Below, piece after piece: positions 26,072-34,548 of a stretch of DNA of 64,000 bases. A program made the position numbers and the translations under genes. The stretch spans positions 1-64,000 of the forward strand of contig CALTVJ010000003.1 of the NCBI GenBank assembly GCA_943912835.1, written 5' to 3'. How positions within the stretch are numbered: position 1 is the stretch's first letter; each line of letters begins with the position of its first letter. This DNA is from an uncultured Porphyromonas sp. GTDB taxonomy: Bacteria; Bacteroidota; Bacteroidia; Bacteroidales; Porphyromonadaceae. The notes beneath the pieces are model-generated. The model was given only the letters and a program-made list of their open reading frames with translations. It did not search any database and was not told the origin of the DNA.

Positions 26072-27568
26072 TTACTTCTTATAAACAGAGAAATCAACAT
26101 TACGCATATCTCCACTCTTCTGGATCTCCTTGTGGAAAGCAAAGCACGCGTCTAAGCACTGTGGCGTATGTCCCCCATCGCTAAGAGATAAGAACTCACG
26201 AAGTTTATCACGATAATCTGGATGTACGCAATTATCAATTATTTCGTGCGCTCTCTGTATTGGGCTCTTGCCTCTTAGGTCTGCTACCCCGTATTCTGTC
26301 ACAAAGACCTTCACTGAGTGCTCATTGTGATCCAAGTGAGACACCATAGGTACAAAAGCCGAAATCTTACCACCCTTAGCTGTTGATGGCGTTGTGAAAA
26401 TACTGATATAGCCGCTACGAGTAAAGTCTCCAGAGCCACCCAATCCGTTCATCATACGTGTACCATTGACGTGTGTTGAGTTGACGTTACCAAAGATATC
26501 AGCTTCTAGTGCCGTATTCATAGTAATCACTCCCAAACGACGTACGACCTCAGGGTTATTTGAGTACTCTTGTGGACGTAGAAGTAGTTTATCCTTGAAG
26601 AAGTCCAACTCTTCGTATATTCCCTCAAGAACAGGACGGCTTACCGAGAGCGAGCAACCACTAGCAAACTTACAGCGACCCTTGCGCATGAGTTCGATCA
26701 CTGCATCTTGTATCACCTCTGTATAAACGTTGAAGTTAGGGATCTCTTCATTATCGCCAAGCGCAGCAAGTACCGCATTAGCGATATTACCTACCCCACT
26801 CTGTATAGGGAGAAACTCCGCTGGAATACGCCCTGCCTTCATTTCAGCTACAAGGAAATTCGCAACGTTCTTACCAATGGCACGAGTAACGTCATCTAGT
26901 GGAGCAAACTCGCCATCTTCGGCAGGCTCACTAGTACGCACAACACCTACAATCTTAGCTGGGTCTACCTTAACGAAGGGCTGTCCTACGCGGTCGGCAG
27001 GCGCATTGATTCCCAAATCCCCACGATGAGGTGGGTCTAGAGGTTCAGCAATATCGTGCAATCCTCGAATCTCTTTGGGATGACGATTATTGAGCTCGAT
27101 AACAATTTTGTCAGCAAGACGACAGATTGTAGGCAGAATACCAACACCACTTGTTGGGACAATCTCACCATCTTCTGTCACATCAGCAGCCTCTACAACA
27201 GCGATATTAACGGGACCAAGGAAGCCATATCGTAGTTCTTGAGGGAGCATTGAGAGATGCATATCGAAGTAAGGAGCAGCACCCGAGTTTAGGGCAGCAC
27301 GCATATCCTTATTCGACTGATAAGGTGTACGAAACTTCACAGCATCGGCAAGTGCCAAAGCTCCATCAAGATGTGGGCCTGTACTTGCACCAGTAAACAT
27401 ACCAATCTTAAACTCACGACCTGCAGCATGCTCAGCTTGCGCACGACGTGCAATCGCTTCAGGAATCACTTTAGGAGCACCAGCAGCGGTAAAGCCACTG
27501 AAGCCAACATGGTCATTGTGCTGCACAAAAGCAGCTGCCTCATCTGCAGTAATAAACTTGAGAGCCAT
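26072..27568 (-). CDS. acetyl-CoA hydrolase/transferase family protein (probable succinyl-CoA:acetate CoA-transferase)
   Basis: 498 residues, full length for the Cat1/AarC family. NVYTEVIQDAVIELM holds the expected catalytic Glu that forms the glutamyl-CoA intermediate, and GLGGSGDFTRSGYISIF is the C-terminal glycine-rich CoA-binding loop. It should move CoA between succinyl-CoA or another acyl-CoA and acetate in fermentation, which suits an asaccharolytic or acid-producing anaerobe. Substrate choice within the family is not readable. A 5' leader of about 84 bases with a 9-bp hairpin precedes it. Confidence 0.88.
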   Translation of the reverse strand: MALKFITADEAAAFVQHNDHVGFSGFTAAGAPKVIPEAIARRAQAEHAAGREFKIGMFTGASTGPHLDGALALADAVKFRTPYQSNKDMRAALNSGAAPYFDMHLSMLPQELRYGFLGPVNIAVVEAADVTEDGEIVPTSGVGILPTICRLADKIVIELNNRHPKEIRGLHDIAEPLDPPHRGDLGINAPADRVGQPFVKVDPAKIVGVVRTSEPAEDGEFAPLDDVTRAIGKNVANFLVAEMKAGRIPAEFLPIQSGVGNIANAVLAALGDNEEIPNFNVYTEVIQDAVIELMRKGRCKFASGCSLSVSRPVLEGIYEELDFFKDKLLLRPQEYSNNPEVVRRLGVITMNTALEADIFGNVNSTHVNGTRMMNGLGGSGDFTRSGYISIFTTPSTAKGGKISAFVPMVSHLDHNEHSVKVFVTEYGVADLRGKSPIQRAHEIIDNCVHPDYRDKLREFLSLSDGGHTPQCLDACFAFHKEIQKSGDMRNVDFSVYKK

Positions 27569-27607
27569 AATCCTTATATATTGATTTATAGTTATCGAGT
27601 AACTTCT

Positions 27608-27638
27608 CTATCTCACATTCGTTGGTTTAGTGAGATAG
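27608..27638 (-). promoter_or_regulatory. hairpin in the CoA-transferase leader
   Basis: CTATCTCAC and GTGAGATAG form a 9-bp stem with a 13-base loop, about 40 bases before the start codon and downstream of the predicted promoter. No T tract follows, so it is not a terminator; it may be an RNA structure or a protein-binding dyad. Confidence 0.4.
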
Positions 27639-27656
27639 CCCTTTCCTATTTCGCCT

Positions 27657-27664
27657 CAAAATTA
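27657..27664 (-). promoter_or_regulatory. promoter -7 element (TAATTTTG) of the CoA-transferase gene
   Basis: Fits TAnnTTTG on the minus strand, with no other candidate in the gap. Confidence 0.4.
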
Positions 27665-27747
27665 ACTATTTTATTCGTTATATCAGCACAGGGAAGACGA
27701 CAACACAGCTCTATAACTCATTTACCTCACTAAAGAGCAAATAAAAA

Positions 27748-27785
27748 CATAGGTTACAGAGTACTTGAGAACTCTATAACCTATG
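27748..27785 (-). terminator. terminator of the rplM-to-rpmE2 cluster
   Basis: CATAGGTTA-C-AGAGT pairs with ACTCT-A-TAACCTATG around a short loop, followed on the minus strand by TTTTTATTT, about 34 bases after the rpmE2 stop. Confidence 0.75.
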
Positions 27786-27818
27786 CTATATACAATTTAT
27801 CAGGGAAACCCCAACAAA

Positions 27819-28070
27819 CTATTTCTTGCGATTACCGTAACGGCTCATGAACTTATCTACACGACCTGCAGTATCAACAAGCTTAGCCTTACCAGTGAAG
27901 AATGGGTGTGAAGTACTTGAGATTTCCACTTTGATAAGAGGATACTCTACACCATCAACTTCAATAGTTTCTTTTGAAGGCATCGTTGAACGTGTGATAA
28001 AGATATCATCGTTTGACATATCCTTAAACACAACAGGACGATAATTCTCTGGGTGAATACCTTGCTTCAT
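27819..28070 (-). CDS. rpmE2: 50S ribosomal protein L31 type B
   Basis: 83 residues beginning [15 protein letters not shown]. It lacks the four-cysteine zinc site of the other L31 type, which is how the type B (zinc-independent) form is recognised, and has the extended middle loop. It lies 31 bases after tsf. In many bacteria this form is used in zinc starvation; here its place next to tsf suggests constitutive expression. Confidence 0.95.
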   Translation of the reverse strand: MKQGIHPENYRPVVFKDMSNDDIFITRSTMPSKETIEVDGVEYPLIKVEISSTSHPFFTGKAKLVDTAGRVDKFMSRYGNRKK

Positions 28071-28101
28071 ATATGCTTGATATTAATTAAATGTTCGACA
28101 A

Positions 28102-28926
28102 TTATTCTGCAACAAGTGAAGCACGATAGAAAGCAGTTGCCGTTAGGCTCTTGCTTGCACTCTGTAGGTACTGAGCCACCGTAAGCTTGTTGTCAATGAA
28201 GTATAGCTGATCAAGAAGTGTGAAATCCTTGTAATACTTCTTGAGAGCACCTTGAGCAATGTTCTCGATCAAGTTCTCTGGCTTACCAGCTTCACGAGCT
28301 TTCTCACGTGCAAGGTTTAGCTCACGCTCCTTGATTTCTTCTGGCACCTCAGCCTCTGTTACAGCAACAGGGTTCATCGCAGCAATCTGCATCGCTACAT
28401 TCTTTGCCATTTGGTCTTCCAAAGACTCGTTGAAAGCTACGATTGTAGCAATCAAGTTACCTGGGTGGATATAAGCCCAAGTCGCAGCACCTGTTACGAA
28501 GTGATAGATACCAAGCTCCATCTTCTCGCCTGATACACCGCTACGCTCAGTGATGTGCTCTTGTACCGAGCGACCATCAGCCATAGGAGCAGCTAGGATC
28601 TCGTCTTTGCTTGCACCACGCTTCTCAAGAGCAATAGCAAGTACAGCATCTGTCAAAGCAATAAATTCTTGTCCTTTAGCCACGAAGTCAGTTTCACACT
28701 TGATACCGACAACGACAGCGAAGTCTCCAGAGTGAGCTGCACGTACGCAACCTTCCTCAGCATCACGATCGCTACGCTTAGCAGCCAAAGCTTGACCACG
28801 TTTACGAAGCAACTCTATAGCCTTATCGAAGTCGCCAACTGCTTCTTCGAGGGCTTTCTTTACGTCCATCATACCAGCACCGGTCATTTTGCGGAGCTTA
28901 GCAATGTCTTGGATTGATACAGCCAT
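28102..28926 (-). CDS. tsf: translation elongation factor Ts
   Basis: 274 residues. The N-terminal UBA-like domain (IAKLRKMTGAGMMDVKKALEE) and the core motif KCETDFVAKGQEF are characteristic. It releases GDP from EF-Tu. It follows rpsB after a 91-base gap that holds a strong hairpin (28964-28995), and precedes rpmE2. Confidence 0.97.
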   Translation of the reverse strand: MAVSIQDIAKLRKMTGAGMMDVKKALEEAVGDFDKAIELLRKRGQALAAKRSDRDAEEGCVRAAHSGDFAVVVGIKCETDFVAKGQEFIALTDAVLAIALEKRGASKDEILAAPMADGRSVQEHITERSGVSGEKMELGIYHFVTGAATWAYIHPGNLIATIVAFNESLEDQMAKNVAMQIAAMNPVAVTEAEVPEEIKERELNLAREKAREAGKPENLIENIAQGALKKYYKDFTLLDQLYFIDNKLTVAQYLQSASKSLTATAFYRASLVAE

Positions 28927-28963
28927 TGTATTATGGTTTTATCTTGTTATTTATTCCAGAGTC

Positions 28964-28995
28964 TGTGTATGCTCGGCAAAAGCCTCGCATACACA
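28964..28995 (-). ncRNA. structured RNA hairpin in the rpsB-tsf gap
   Basis: On the minus strand TGTGTATGC-GA-GGC-TTTT-GCC-GA-GCATACACA: a 9-bp stem, a symmetric GA/GA internal loop able to form tandem sheared G-A pairs, a 3-bp stem and a TTTT loop. No T tract follows, so it is not a normal terminator. It may be an attenuator, RNA processing site or protein-binding element that sets the S2 to EF-Ts ratio. Confidence 0.5.
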
Positions 28996-29017
28996 TTTCC
29001 CTCTAGGTTAATACTCT

Positions 29018-29809
29018 CTATTCTGCGTCTTTGCTTTCTTCACGACGCTCACGACGATTGCGACGAATGCGACGAGGTTCGTTTTCGCCTTCTTCGCTTT
29101 GATCGCCCTTGCCACCCTCAGCTTTACGCTCTAGCTGTCCTTCTGCAATCGCAGAGCAGATAGCCGAAACGATAAGATTAACACCTGCAGTGCTATCATC
29201 ATTTGCTGGGATAACATAATCAATATCACGTGGATCGCTGTTGGTGTCTACAATAGCGAACACAGGGATACCAAGGCGTACAGCCTCAGCTACTGCGATA
29301 TGTTCTTTCATCACGTCTACTACGAAAAGCGCAGAAGGAAGACGGTTCATATCGGCAATAGAGCCAAGTGTAAGTTCGAGCTTAGCACGTTGACGTGTAA
29401 TCTGTAGGCGTTCACGCTTTGATAGGTTATCAAAAGTACCATCGCTAGTCATCTTGTCGATTTGGGTCATCTTCTTAACCGCCTTACGGATTGTAGGGAA
29501 GTTAGTCAACATACCACCTGGCCAACGCTCAGTAACGTAAGGCATGTTCACACTCTTAGCGAGTTCTCCAACACCTTCTTTTACTTGCTTCTTAGTGGCA
29601 ACGAAAAGGATTTTCTTACCACTCTTAGCCATTTGCTTAGCGATTTCAGCAGCTTCGTCTACCTTAGCAACTGTCTTGTGTAGGTCAATAATGTGGATAC
29701 CATTTTGCTCCATGAAGATATAAGGAGCCATGGCAGCGTTCCACTTACGCGTTAGATGGCCGAAGTGTGCTCCAGCCTCTAGAAGTTGGTCAAAAGCTAT
29801 TCTTGACAT
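29018..29809 (-). CDS. rpsB: 30S ribosomal protein S2
   Basis: 263 residues. FDQLLEAGAHFGHLTRKWNAAMAPYIF and LPSALFVVDVMKEHIAVAEA are S2 signatures. The C-terminal tail is charged and Arg/Glu rich (RRIRRNRRERREE), longer than in E. coli. It follows rpsI after 142 bases containing a small hairpin (29910-29924), so it may have its own leader control. Confidence 0.97.
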   Translation of the reverse strand: MSRIAFDQLLEAGAHFGHLTRKWNAAMAPYIFMEQNGIHIIDLHKTVAKVDEAAEIAKQMAKSGKKILFVATKKQVKEGVGELAKSVNMPYVTERWPGGMLTNFPTIRKAVKKMTQIDKMTSDGTFDNLSKRERLQITRQRAKLELTLGSIADMNRLPSALFVVDVMKEHIAVAEAVRLGIPVFAIVDTNSDPRDIDYVIPANDDSTAGVNLIVSAICSAIAEGQLERKAEGGKGDQSEEGENEPRRIRRNRRERREESKDAE

Positions 29810-29909
29810 AATTGTTTTCGTTTACGTTCTGTAATGTATATGATTTATACTTGCAACTGAGCGGTAGTAGTCTATTGTGCCTAATCGGTTCAACAAGCTA
29901 ATCTGCCCA

Positions 29910-29924
29910 GTTTAGATACTAAAC
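29910..29924 (-). promoter_or_regulatory. small hairpin upstream of rpsB
   Basis: GTTTAG-TAT-CTAAAC on the minus strand, in the 142-base rpsI-rpsB gap. No promoter core or T tract was found in the gap. A role in S2 autoregulation is possible but not shown. Confidence 0.3.
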
Positions 29925-29950
29925 GCGAATAACAACTGCAAAAGCAATCA

Positions 29951-30337
29951 TTAACGCTTAGAGAACTGGAAGCGTTTGCGAGCCTTAGGCTGACCTGGCT
30001 TCTTACGTTCTACAACACGAGAGTCACGTGTCATGAAGCCTTCTTCACGAAGAGCCTTCTTATCCTCTGGGTTAATCTTAACAAGAGCACGAGCGATAGC
30101 CAAACGAGCAGCTTCACTTTGTCCCTTGAAACCTCCACCCTTGAGGTTAATCTTGATGTCGTACTTCTCTACAGCTTCGAGCTTAGCAAGTGGCTGACGC
30201 ACGATATACTGAAGAATTGAAGAAGGGAAATACGTTGCGATATCACGCTTGTTGATTGTAATCTTACCTGAGCCGAGTGAAACATACACACGAGCAACAG
30301 CGGCCTTACGACGGCCAATAGCATTGATGAGTTCCAT
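29951..30337 (-). CDS. rpsI: 30S ribosomal protein S9
   Basis: 128 residues, full length. GRRKAAVARVYVSLGSGKITINKR at the N-terminus and the C-terminal KPGQPKARKRFQFSKR, which reaches the P-site tRNA, are diagnostic. It lies 13 bases after rplM, as in most bacteria. Confidence 0.98.
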   Translation of the reverse strand: MELINAIGRRKAAVARVYVSLGSGKITINKRDIATYFPSSILQYIVRQPLAKLEAVEKYDIKINLKGGGFKGQSEAARLAIARALVKINPEDKKALREEGFMTRDSRVVERKKPGQPKARKRFQFSKR

Positions 30338-30350
30338 CTAATCTAATCTT

Positions 30351-30806
30351 TTACTTGAGTGTGTTAACATCTACGAACTTAGGTTGCTGAGCTTCATGCT
30401 TGTGCTCAGGACCATCAAATACATGAAGGTTACCTAGGATCTTATCTCCTAGACGATTCTTAGGGAGCATACCCTTTACAACCTTACGGAAGAGGCGATC
30501 ACTACCCTTAGCTTGCAAATAACGTGGGCTAAATGCACGCTGTCCTCCAGGATATCCAGAGTACTTGAGGTAAACACGGTCTTCCCACTTCTTCCCTGTG
30601 AGAACTACCTTTTCTGCATTGATTACGATGACGTTATCACCGCAGTCAACGTGTGGCGTAAAATTAGGCTTGTACTTGCCGCGAAGGAGCTTTGCCACCT
30701 TTGAGCAAAGGCGACCAAGGCTCTGACCCTCAGCATCAACAACAACCCAATTTTTGCTAACAGTTGCTTTGTTTGCAGAAACGGTCTTGTAGCTTAAAGT
30801 GTCCAT
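30351..30806 (-). CDS. rplM: 50S ribosomal protein L13
   Basis: 151 residues. WVVVDAEGQSLGRLCSKVAKLLRGK and the VKGMLPKNRLG motif are L13 signatures. First gene of the L13-S9-S2-EF-Ts-L31 cluster, transcribed from a TACCTTTG promoter core about 120 bases upstream through a leader that can form two hairpins. Confidence 0.98.
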   Translation of the reverse strand: MDTLSYKTVSANKATVSKNWVVVDAEGQSLGRLCSKVAKLLRGKYKPNFTPHVDCGDNVIVINAEKVVLTGKKWEDRVYLKYSGYPGGQRAFSPRYLQAKGSDRLFRKVVKGMLPKNRLGDKILGNLHVFDGPEHKHEAQQPKFVDVNTLK

Positions 30807-30920
30807 TTCTTGTTTGTTAGTTTAATTTGTTAGTTAGACGAAGCAGTACTTAACAGGCTAAATCATAGACACTAATCTAGCCAAAGCACCGCCTCTTGGT
30901 ACTTAATTTGATATTTTTAG
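30807..30920 (-). promoter_or_regulatory. structured leader of rplM (possible ribosomal-protein leader RNA)
   Basis: On the minus strand, AAGTACC pairs with GGTGCTT around AAGAGGC (30904-30884), and GGCTAGAT pairs with ATTTAGCC (30882-30856) immediately after. A second TTAAGTAC (30853-30846) could compete for the GGTGCTT arm. Autoregulatory L13 leaders are known in other phyla; that this is one is inference. Confidence 0.45.
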
Positions 30921-30925
30921 CTTCG

Positions 30926-30933
30926 CAAAGGTA
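30926..30933 (-). promoter_or_regulatory. promoter -7 element (TACCTTTG) of the rplM cluster
   Basis: Exact TAnnTTTG core on the minus strand, about 120 bases before the rplM start. Confidence 0.6.
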
Positions 30934-30961
30934 CGAAAAATAAAGCACTTATCAAAAGGAT

Positions 30962-31013
30962 AACAAAAAGAACTGTGAGATAAGCACGAGGATTCCCTCA
31001 CTTACCCCACAGT
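30962..31013 (-). terminator. terminator of recA-gmk
   Basis: ACTGTG and CACAGT flank further complementary segments (TAAG/CTTA and AGG/CCT), giving a long interrupted stem, followed on the minus strand by TCTTTTTG. Confidence 0.65.
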
Positions 31014-31068
31014 CAATCTGTATATCTAAATCGAGGAAGAACACCTTCACTCTATCAACAGACTACCA

Positions 31069-31635
31069 TCAAGACAAAAAGTCTCGGATTAAAGTAGCAA
31101 CTTCACGAAGACACACTTGCAAATCATCATTCACAATCTGATAGTCAAATTGATTTGAGAAGGTCAATTCTTCTTGCGCCTTATTGAGTCGCTCTGCAAT
31201 CACTTCGGGCTTATCGGTTGCACGCCCTTCCAATCTAGATTTGAGCTCCTCTAAGCTCGGAGGCTTAATAAAGAGTGAGAGTGCATCAGCTCCATAAAAA
31301 CGTTTGATATTAAGACCTCCGACACAATCGACATCGAAGATAACATTAGCCCCTTGAGCACCAATACGATCTACTTCGCTTTTGAGTGTGCCATAGTAGC
31401 GGTCTTGATACACCTCTTCCCACTCTAAAAAGTCTCCAGCCTCAATATGAGCTCGAAACTCCTCGGGAGTGAAAAAGTAATATTCTCGTCCATGCTGCTC
31501 TTCACCCCTAGGCAGGCGACTCGTAGCAGACACTGAGAAACGCAAATTAAACTCGGGGTATGTCTCCATAAGCCCCTTAATAATCGTACTTTTACCCGTA
31601 CCAGAGGGTGCAGATATAATGACTAATTTGGGCAC
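31069..31635 (-). CDS. gmk: guanylate kinase
   Basis: 188 residues. The P-loop is SAPSGTGKSTI at the N-terminus, and the GMP-binding region includes SRLPRGEEQHGREYYF. It phosphorylates GMP to GDP. It begins 4 bases after the recA stop, so the two are co-transcribed. Confidence 0.96.
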   Translation of the reverse strand: MPKLVIISAPSGTGKSTIIKGLMETYPEFNLRFSVSATSRLPRGEEQHGREYYFFTPEEFRAHIEAGDFLEWEEVYQDRYYGTLKSEVDRIGAQGANVIFDVDCVGGLNIKRFYGADALSLFIKPPSLEELKSRLEGRATDKPEVIAERLNKAQEELTFSNQFDYQIVNDDLQVCLREVATLIRDFLS

Positions 31636-31639
31636 AACT

Positions 31640-32680
31640 CTATCCTTGTATTGCCTCTTTGGCTTTCTCTAGCACCAAAGCAGTTACCTCTTCACAAAGT
31701 TCTTTATTCTCTAAGAGTGTTGCCTTAGCCGCATCACGCCCTTGCCCTAGCTTGTGCGTGCCGTAGCTAAACCACGAACCACTCTTTGTGATGATTTTGC
31801 TCTCTACTCCCAAATCGATAAGCTCACCCATACGAGAGATACCTTCACCGAAGAGGATATCAAATTCACAACGACGGAAAGGAGGTGCAACCTTGTTCTT
31901 CACCACTTTTATTTTCGTCAGATGACCATAGACATCTTCTCCGTTTTTGAGCTGAGAACTCTTGCGGATATCAATACGCACAGAAGCATAAAACTTCAAA
32001 GCATTACCCCCCGTCGTAGTTTCGTTAGGACCATAAGAATTGCCTCCGATTTTCTCACGAAGTTGGTTAATAAAGATACACACTGTGCTACTCTTGCTTA
32101 CAGCTCCAGTAATTTTACGAAGTGCTTGCGACATCAGACGAGCATGTAGACCCACATTGGTTTCTCCCATATCACCCTCAATCTCTTTCTTAGGAGTCAA
32201 AGCAGCCACAGAGTCTACAATAACCAAATCCACAGCACCAGAGCGAATGAGTTGCTCTGCAATGTCGAGTGCTTGTTCGCCACTATCGGGCTGCGAAATC
32301 CAGAGTTGGTCAACATTGACACCGAGTTTTTGTGCATAAGTTGGGTCAAAGGCATGCTCTGCGTCAATAATCGCTGCCACGCCACCCGTTTTTTGCACCT
32401 CGGCAATAGCATGAATGGCGAGCGTAGTCTTACCCGAAGACTCTGGCCCAAAAATCTCTACAATACGACCACGAGGATAACCACCAACACCTAGGGCGAT
32501 ATCCAAACCGACCGACCCCGTAGGGATTACTTCGAGAGCCTCCTGAGGCTGTGCCCCCATATTGATGATAGCCCCCTTGCCGTGGACTTTCTCAATGTTC
32601 TCCATAGCACTCTTGAGTGCCTTGAGTTTATCTTCGCTACTCACCCTTGTTACTGTGGGGAGTTTTTTACTTTCTGCCAT
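31640..32680 (-). CDS. recA: recombinase RecA
   Basis: 346 residues. Walker A is [12 protein letters not shown], the Walker B region is [10 protein letters not shown], and loop 2 is near [21 protein letters not shown]. It forms filaments on single-stranded DNA for strand exchange. No obvious LexA-type box was noticed upstream, and no lexA gene is in the window. A TATTTTTG core lies about 50 bases before the start. Confidence 0.98.
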   Translation of the reverse strand: MAESKKLPTVTRVSSEDKLKALKSAMENIEKVHGKGAIINMGAQPQEALEVIPTGSVGLDIALGVGGYPRGRIVEIFGPESSGKTTLAIHAIAEVQKTGGVAAIIDAEHAFDPTYAQKLGVNVDQLWISQPDSGEQALDIAEQLIRSGAVDLVIVDSVAALTPKKEIEGDMGETNVGLHARLMSQALRKITGAVSKSSTVCIFINQLREKIGGNSYGPNETTTGGNALKFYASVRIDIRKSSQLKNGEDVYGHLTKIKVVKNKVAPPFRRCEFDILFGEGISRMGELIDLGVESKIITKSGSWFSYGTHKLGQGRDAAKATLLENKELCEEVTALVLEKAKEAIQG

Positions 32681-32730
32681 ATTTTATTTTAATTATCTAG
32701 TCTAAATCTAAGACCTCTGTCCTTAGTTCA

Positions 32731-32738
32731 CAAAAATA
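32731..32738 (-). promoter_or_regulatory. promoter -7 element (TATTTTTG) of recA
   Basis: Minus-strand TAnnTTTG core in the 105-base gap, suitable spacing to the start codon at 32680. Confidence 0.5.
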
Positions 32739-32785
32739 CATAAACTCTTAGTATCCCGACAACCCACTGAGAGATATCGTCCAAC

Positions 32786-33397
32786 TTACTTGCGCCCAAA
32801 ATCTGCTGGGATTTCTCCCCAAGCATTGGTATCCCACTTGATTATCTTCGTCTTGTGTGGATTATTTTTGAGCCAATCTTCTGCACGTTTGACTAGGTCC
32901 AAGAGCTGCTCAGTCTTTGGGTTGCGCGCAAGCAATGTTTTACAATGTTTATTTCTCACCCAAGCCATCGCCGTGACACTATCGGTATAAATAGGGATAT
33001 CGAGATTATGCTTTTTTAGCAAACTAATCCCATGCACTAGGGCGAGGAACTCTCCGATGTTATTTGTCCCTTCGGGAAAAGGCCCAACACGAAACACCTC
33101 CCTTAGACTATCCACCATAACCCCCCGATACTCCATTACCCCTGGATTGCCAGAGCAAGCCGCATCAACAGAGAGAGCCGTGTGCGTTGGTTTTGCCGCA
33201 ATCATCGGTTCGGGATTAAGGCGTTTATATCTTTCATAACCATCTTCGTAGGCTCTTAGAGCTGCACTCTGTGTAGAGAAACTCTTATACTTGGCTCCTC
33301 TGTAGCCATCGATAGCGACTTGACACTCTGCCCACGTCTCATAGACACCTGGCTCATGCCCCTCCCAGACAACATACCATTTACTCGCTCCTGCCAT
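32786..33397 (-). CDS. ribonuclease H with viroplasmin-type N-terminal domain
   Basis: 203 residues. The first 50 (KWYVVWEGHEPGVYETWAECQ, then YKSFSTQSAALRAYEDG) form the caulimovirus viroplasmin/RNase H1 hybrid-binding domain. The catalytic RNase H1 domain follows, with the acidic residues in ALSVDAAC, NNIGEFLAL, PIYTDSVTAMAWV and a terminal EIPADF. It degrades RNA in RNA-DNA hybrids. The start overlaps the end of the phosphoesterase gene by 17 bases. Terminal gene of the MATE operon. Confidence 0.9.
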   Translation of the reverse strand: MAGASKWYVVWEGHEPGVYETWAECQVAIDGYRGAKYKSFSTQSAALRAYEDGYERYKRLNPEPMIAAKPTHTALSVDAACSGNPGVMEYRGVMVDSLREVFRVGPFPEGTNNIGEFLALVHGISLLKKHNLDIPIYTDSVTAMAWVRNKHCKTLLARNPKTEQLLDLVKRAEDWLKNNPHKTKIIKWDTNAWGEIPADFGRK

Positions 33398-34520
33398 GTT
33401 TATTTGCCTTTAATTTAAGTAATACAACTTCGCTTTGCGTCCCTGTACGAAAGAGCGTCCCTGCCGCTCCTGCTCCACTAGAAACAACCACCTCGGTATC
33501 GCCGTAGCGACCACGACCATAAGGGATATCATATTTTAAGTAGAGTAAATACTTATATGGCCACAACTGCCCCGCATGTGTATGACCATAGAGGGCATAG
33601 TCTATCTTTGTGCCGACCAAACTATCCAACTCGGCTGGGGTATGCTCCAACAAGATATTATACGGACGAGGCTCCAAGTCTTTGAGCAAACTAGCGAGCG
33701 AACGGCGTGTATCACGATGTACATAGTCATCACGCCCGATGATACTATACCACCCACTCTCGGGATAAGCAATGCTATCGACCAAGAGGGTAAAGCCCAT
33801 ATCTCGTACCCATTGCAATTTCTCCGTTGAGTCGGCTCTATACTCATGATTACCAGGTACGAAATAGACTCCGTCAGGAGCTTGTAAACGTTTCATCTCG
33901 TTCATGATGCGCTGTTCTCTAGCATATTTGCCATCATGGTCAATATAATCTCCCCCAAAAAGGATAAGATGCGGACGCTGTGCCATAACAATATCTACAA
34001 CACGACGCACATGCTCGAGACCAACCCCCTCTCCTATATGTAAATCGGTAACCAATACGACACGGCGTTCCTCGTCCTGCGTTAGCGACAAATCGCCATA
34101 AGTTTGTACCACTGTATGTCTACCCGAAGTGTAGCCAATCCCCCAAACCGAGAAGAGCAACACGATAGACAACGAAGCGACAAGCCAGTCTATACGATGA
34201 CGAGCTAATACGCCAAGATGCTTCGATAAAGATACCCCAAATAGGCGTTCTAAGGCAATCTTAATCATATTAAGCGACATCACAAATGCCCCAACATAAC
34301 CCAAGCCAAAAAAGATGTAGAGATTGATATCCATCACCAGGCTCATGATATCATGCTCGATGAAGCGATGAATCACCAGGCTTAATGTAGATAAGACAAA
34401 CTCCACCACAAAGCACTTCATCGCAGCTTTGGCTTGATTGTAGGGTAATAGACGGGCTAAGCGATAGGTTAGATAGGGATAAAGCAACAACCTTCCTAGG
34501 AAAGCATATATATATACCAT
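33381..34520 (-). CDS. membrane-anchored calcineurin-like metallophosphoesterase (YkuE-like)
   Basis: 379 residues. About four membrane segments lie in the first 145 residues and a metallophosphoesterase domain covers about 150-370. The metal-binding motifs are VLVTDLHIGEG, LFGGDYID, VPGNHEY and YGHTHAGQLW. Relatives act on phospholipid headgroups or lipid intermediates at the membrane; the substrate here is unknown. It lies 28 bases after the MATE gene and overlaps the RNase H gene. Confidence 0.88.
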   Translation of the reverse strand: MVYIYAFLGRLLLYPYLTYRLARLLPYNQAKAAMKCFVVEFVLSTLSLVIHRFIEHDIMSLVMDINLYIFFGLGYVGAFVMSLNMIKIALERLFGVSLSKHLGVLARHRIDWLVASLSIVLLFSVWGIGYTSGRHTVVQTYGDLSLTQDEERRVVLVTDLHIGEGVGLEHVRRVVDIVMAQRPHLILFGGDYIDHDGKYAREQRIMNEMKRLQAPDGVYFVPGNHEYRADSTEKLQWVRDMGFTLLVDSIAYPESGWYSIIGRDDYVHRDTRRSLASLLKDLEPRPYNILLEHTPAELDSLVGTKIDYALYGHTHAGQLWPYKYLLYLKYDIPYGRGRYGDTEVVVSSGAGAAGTLFRTGTQSEVVLLKLKANKHGRSE

Positions 34521-34548
34521 AACATTACTCTAATTTATAAAACGCATA

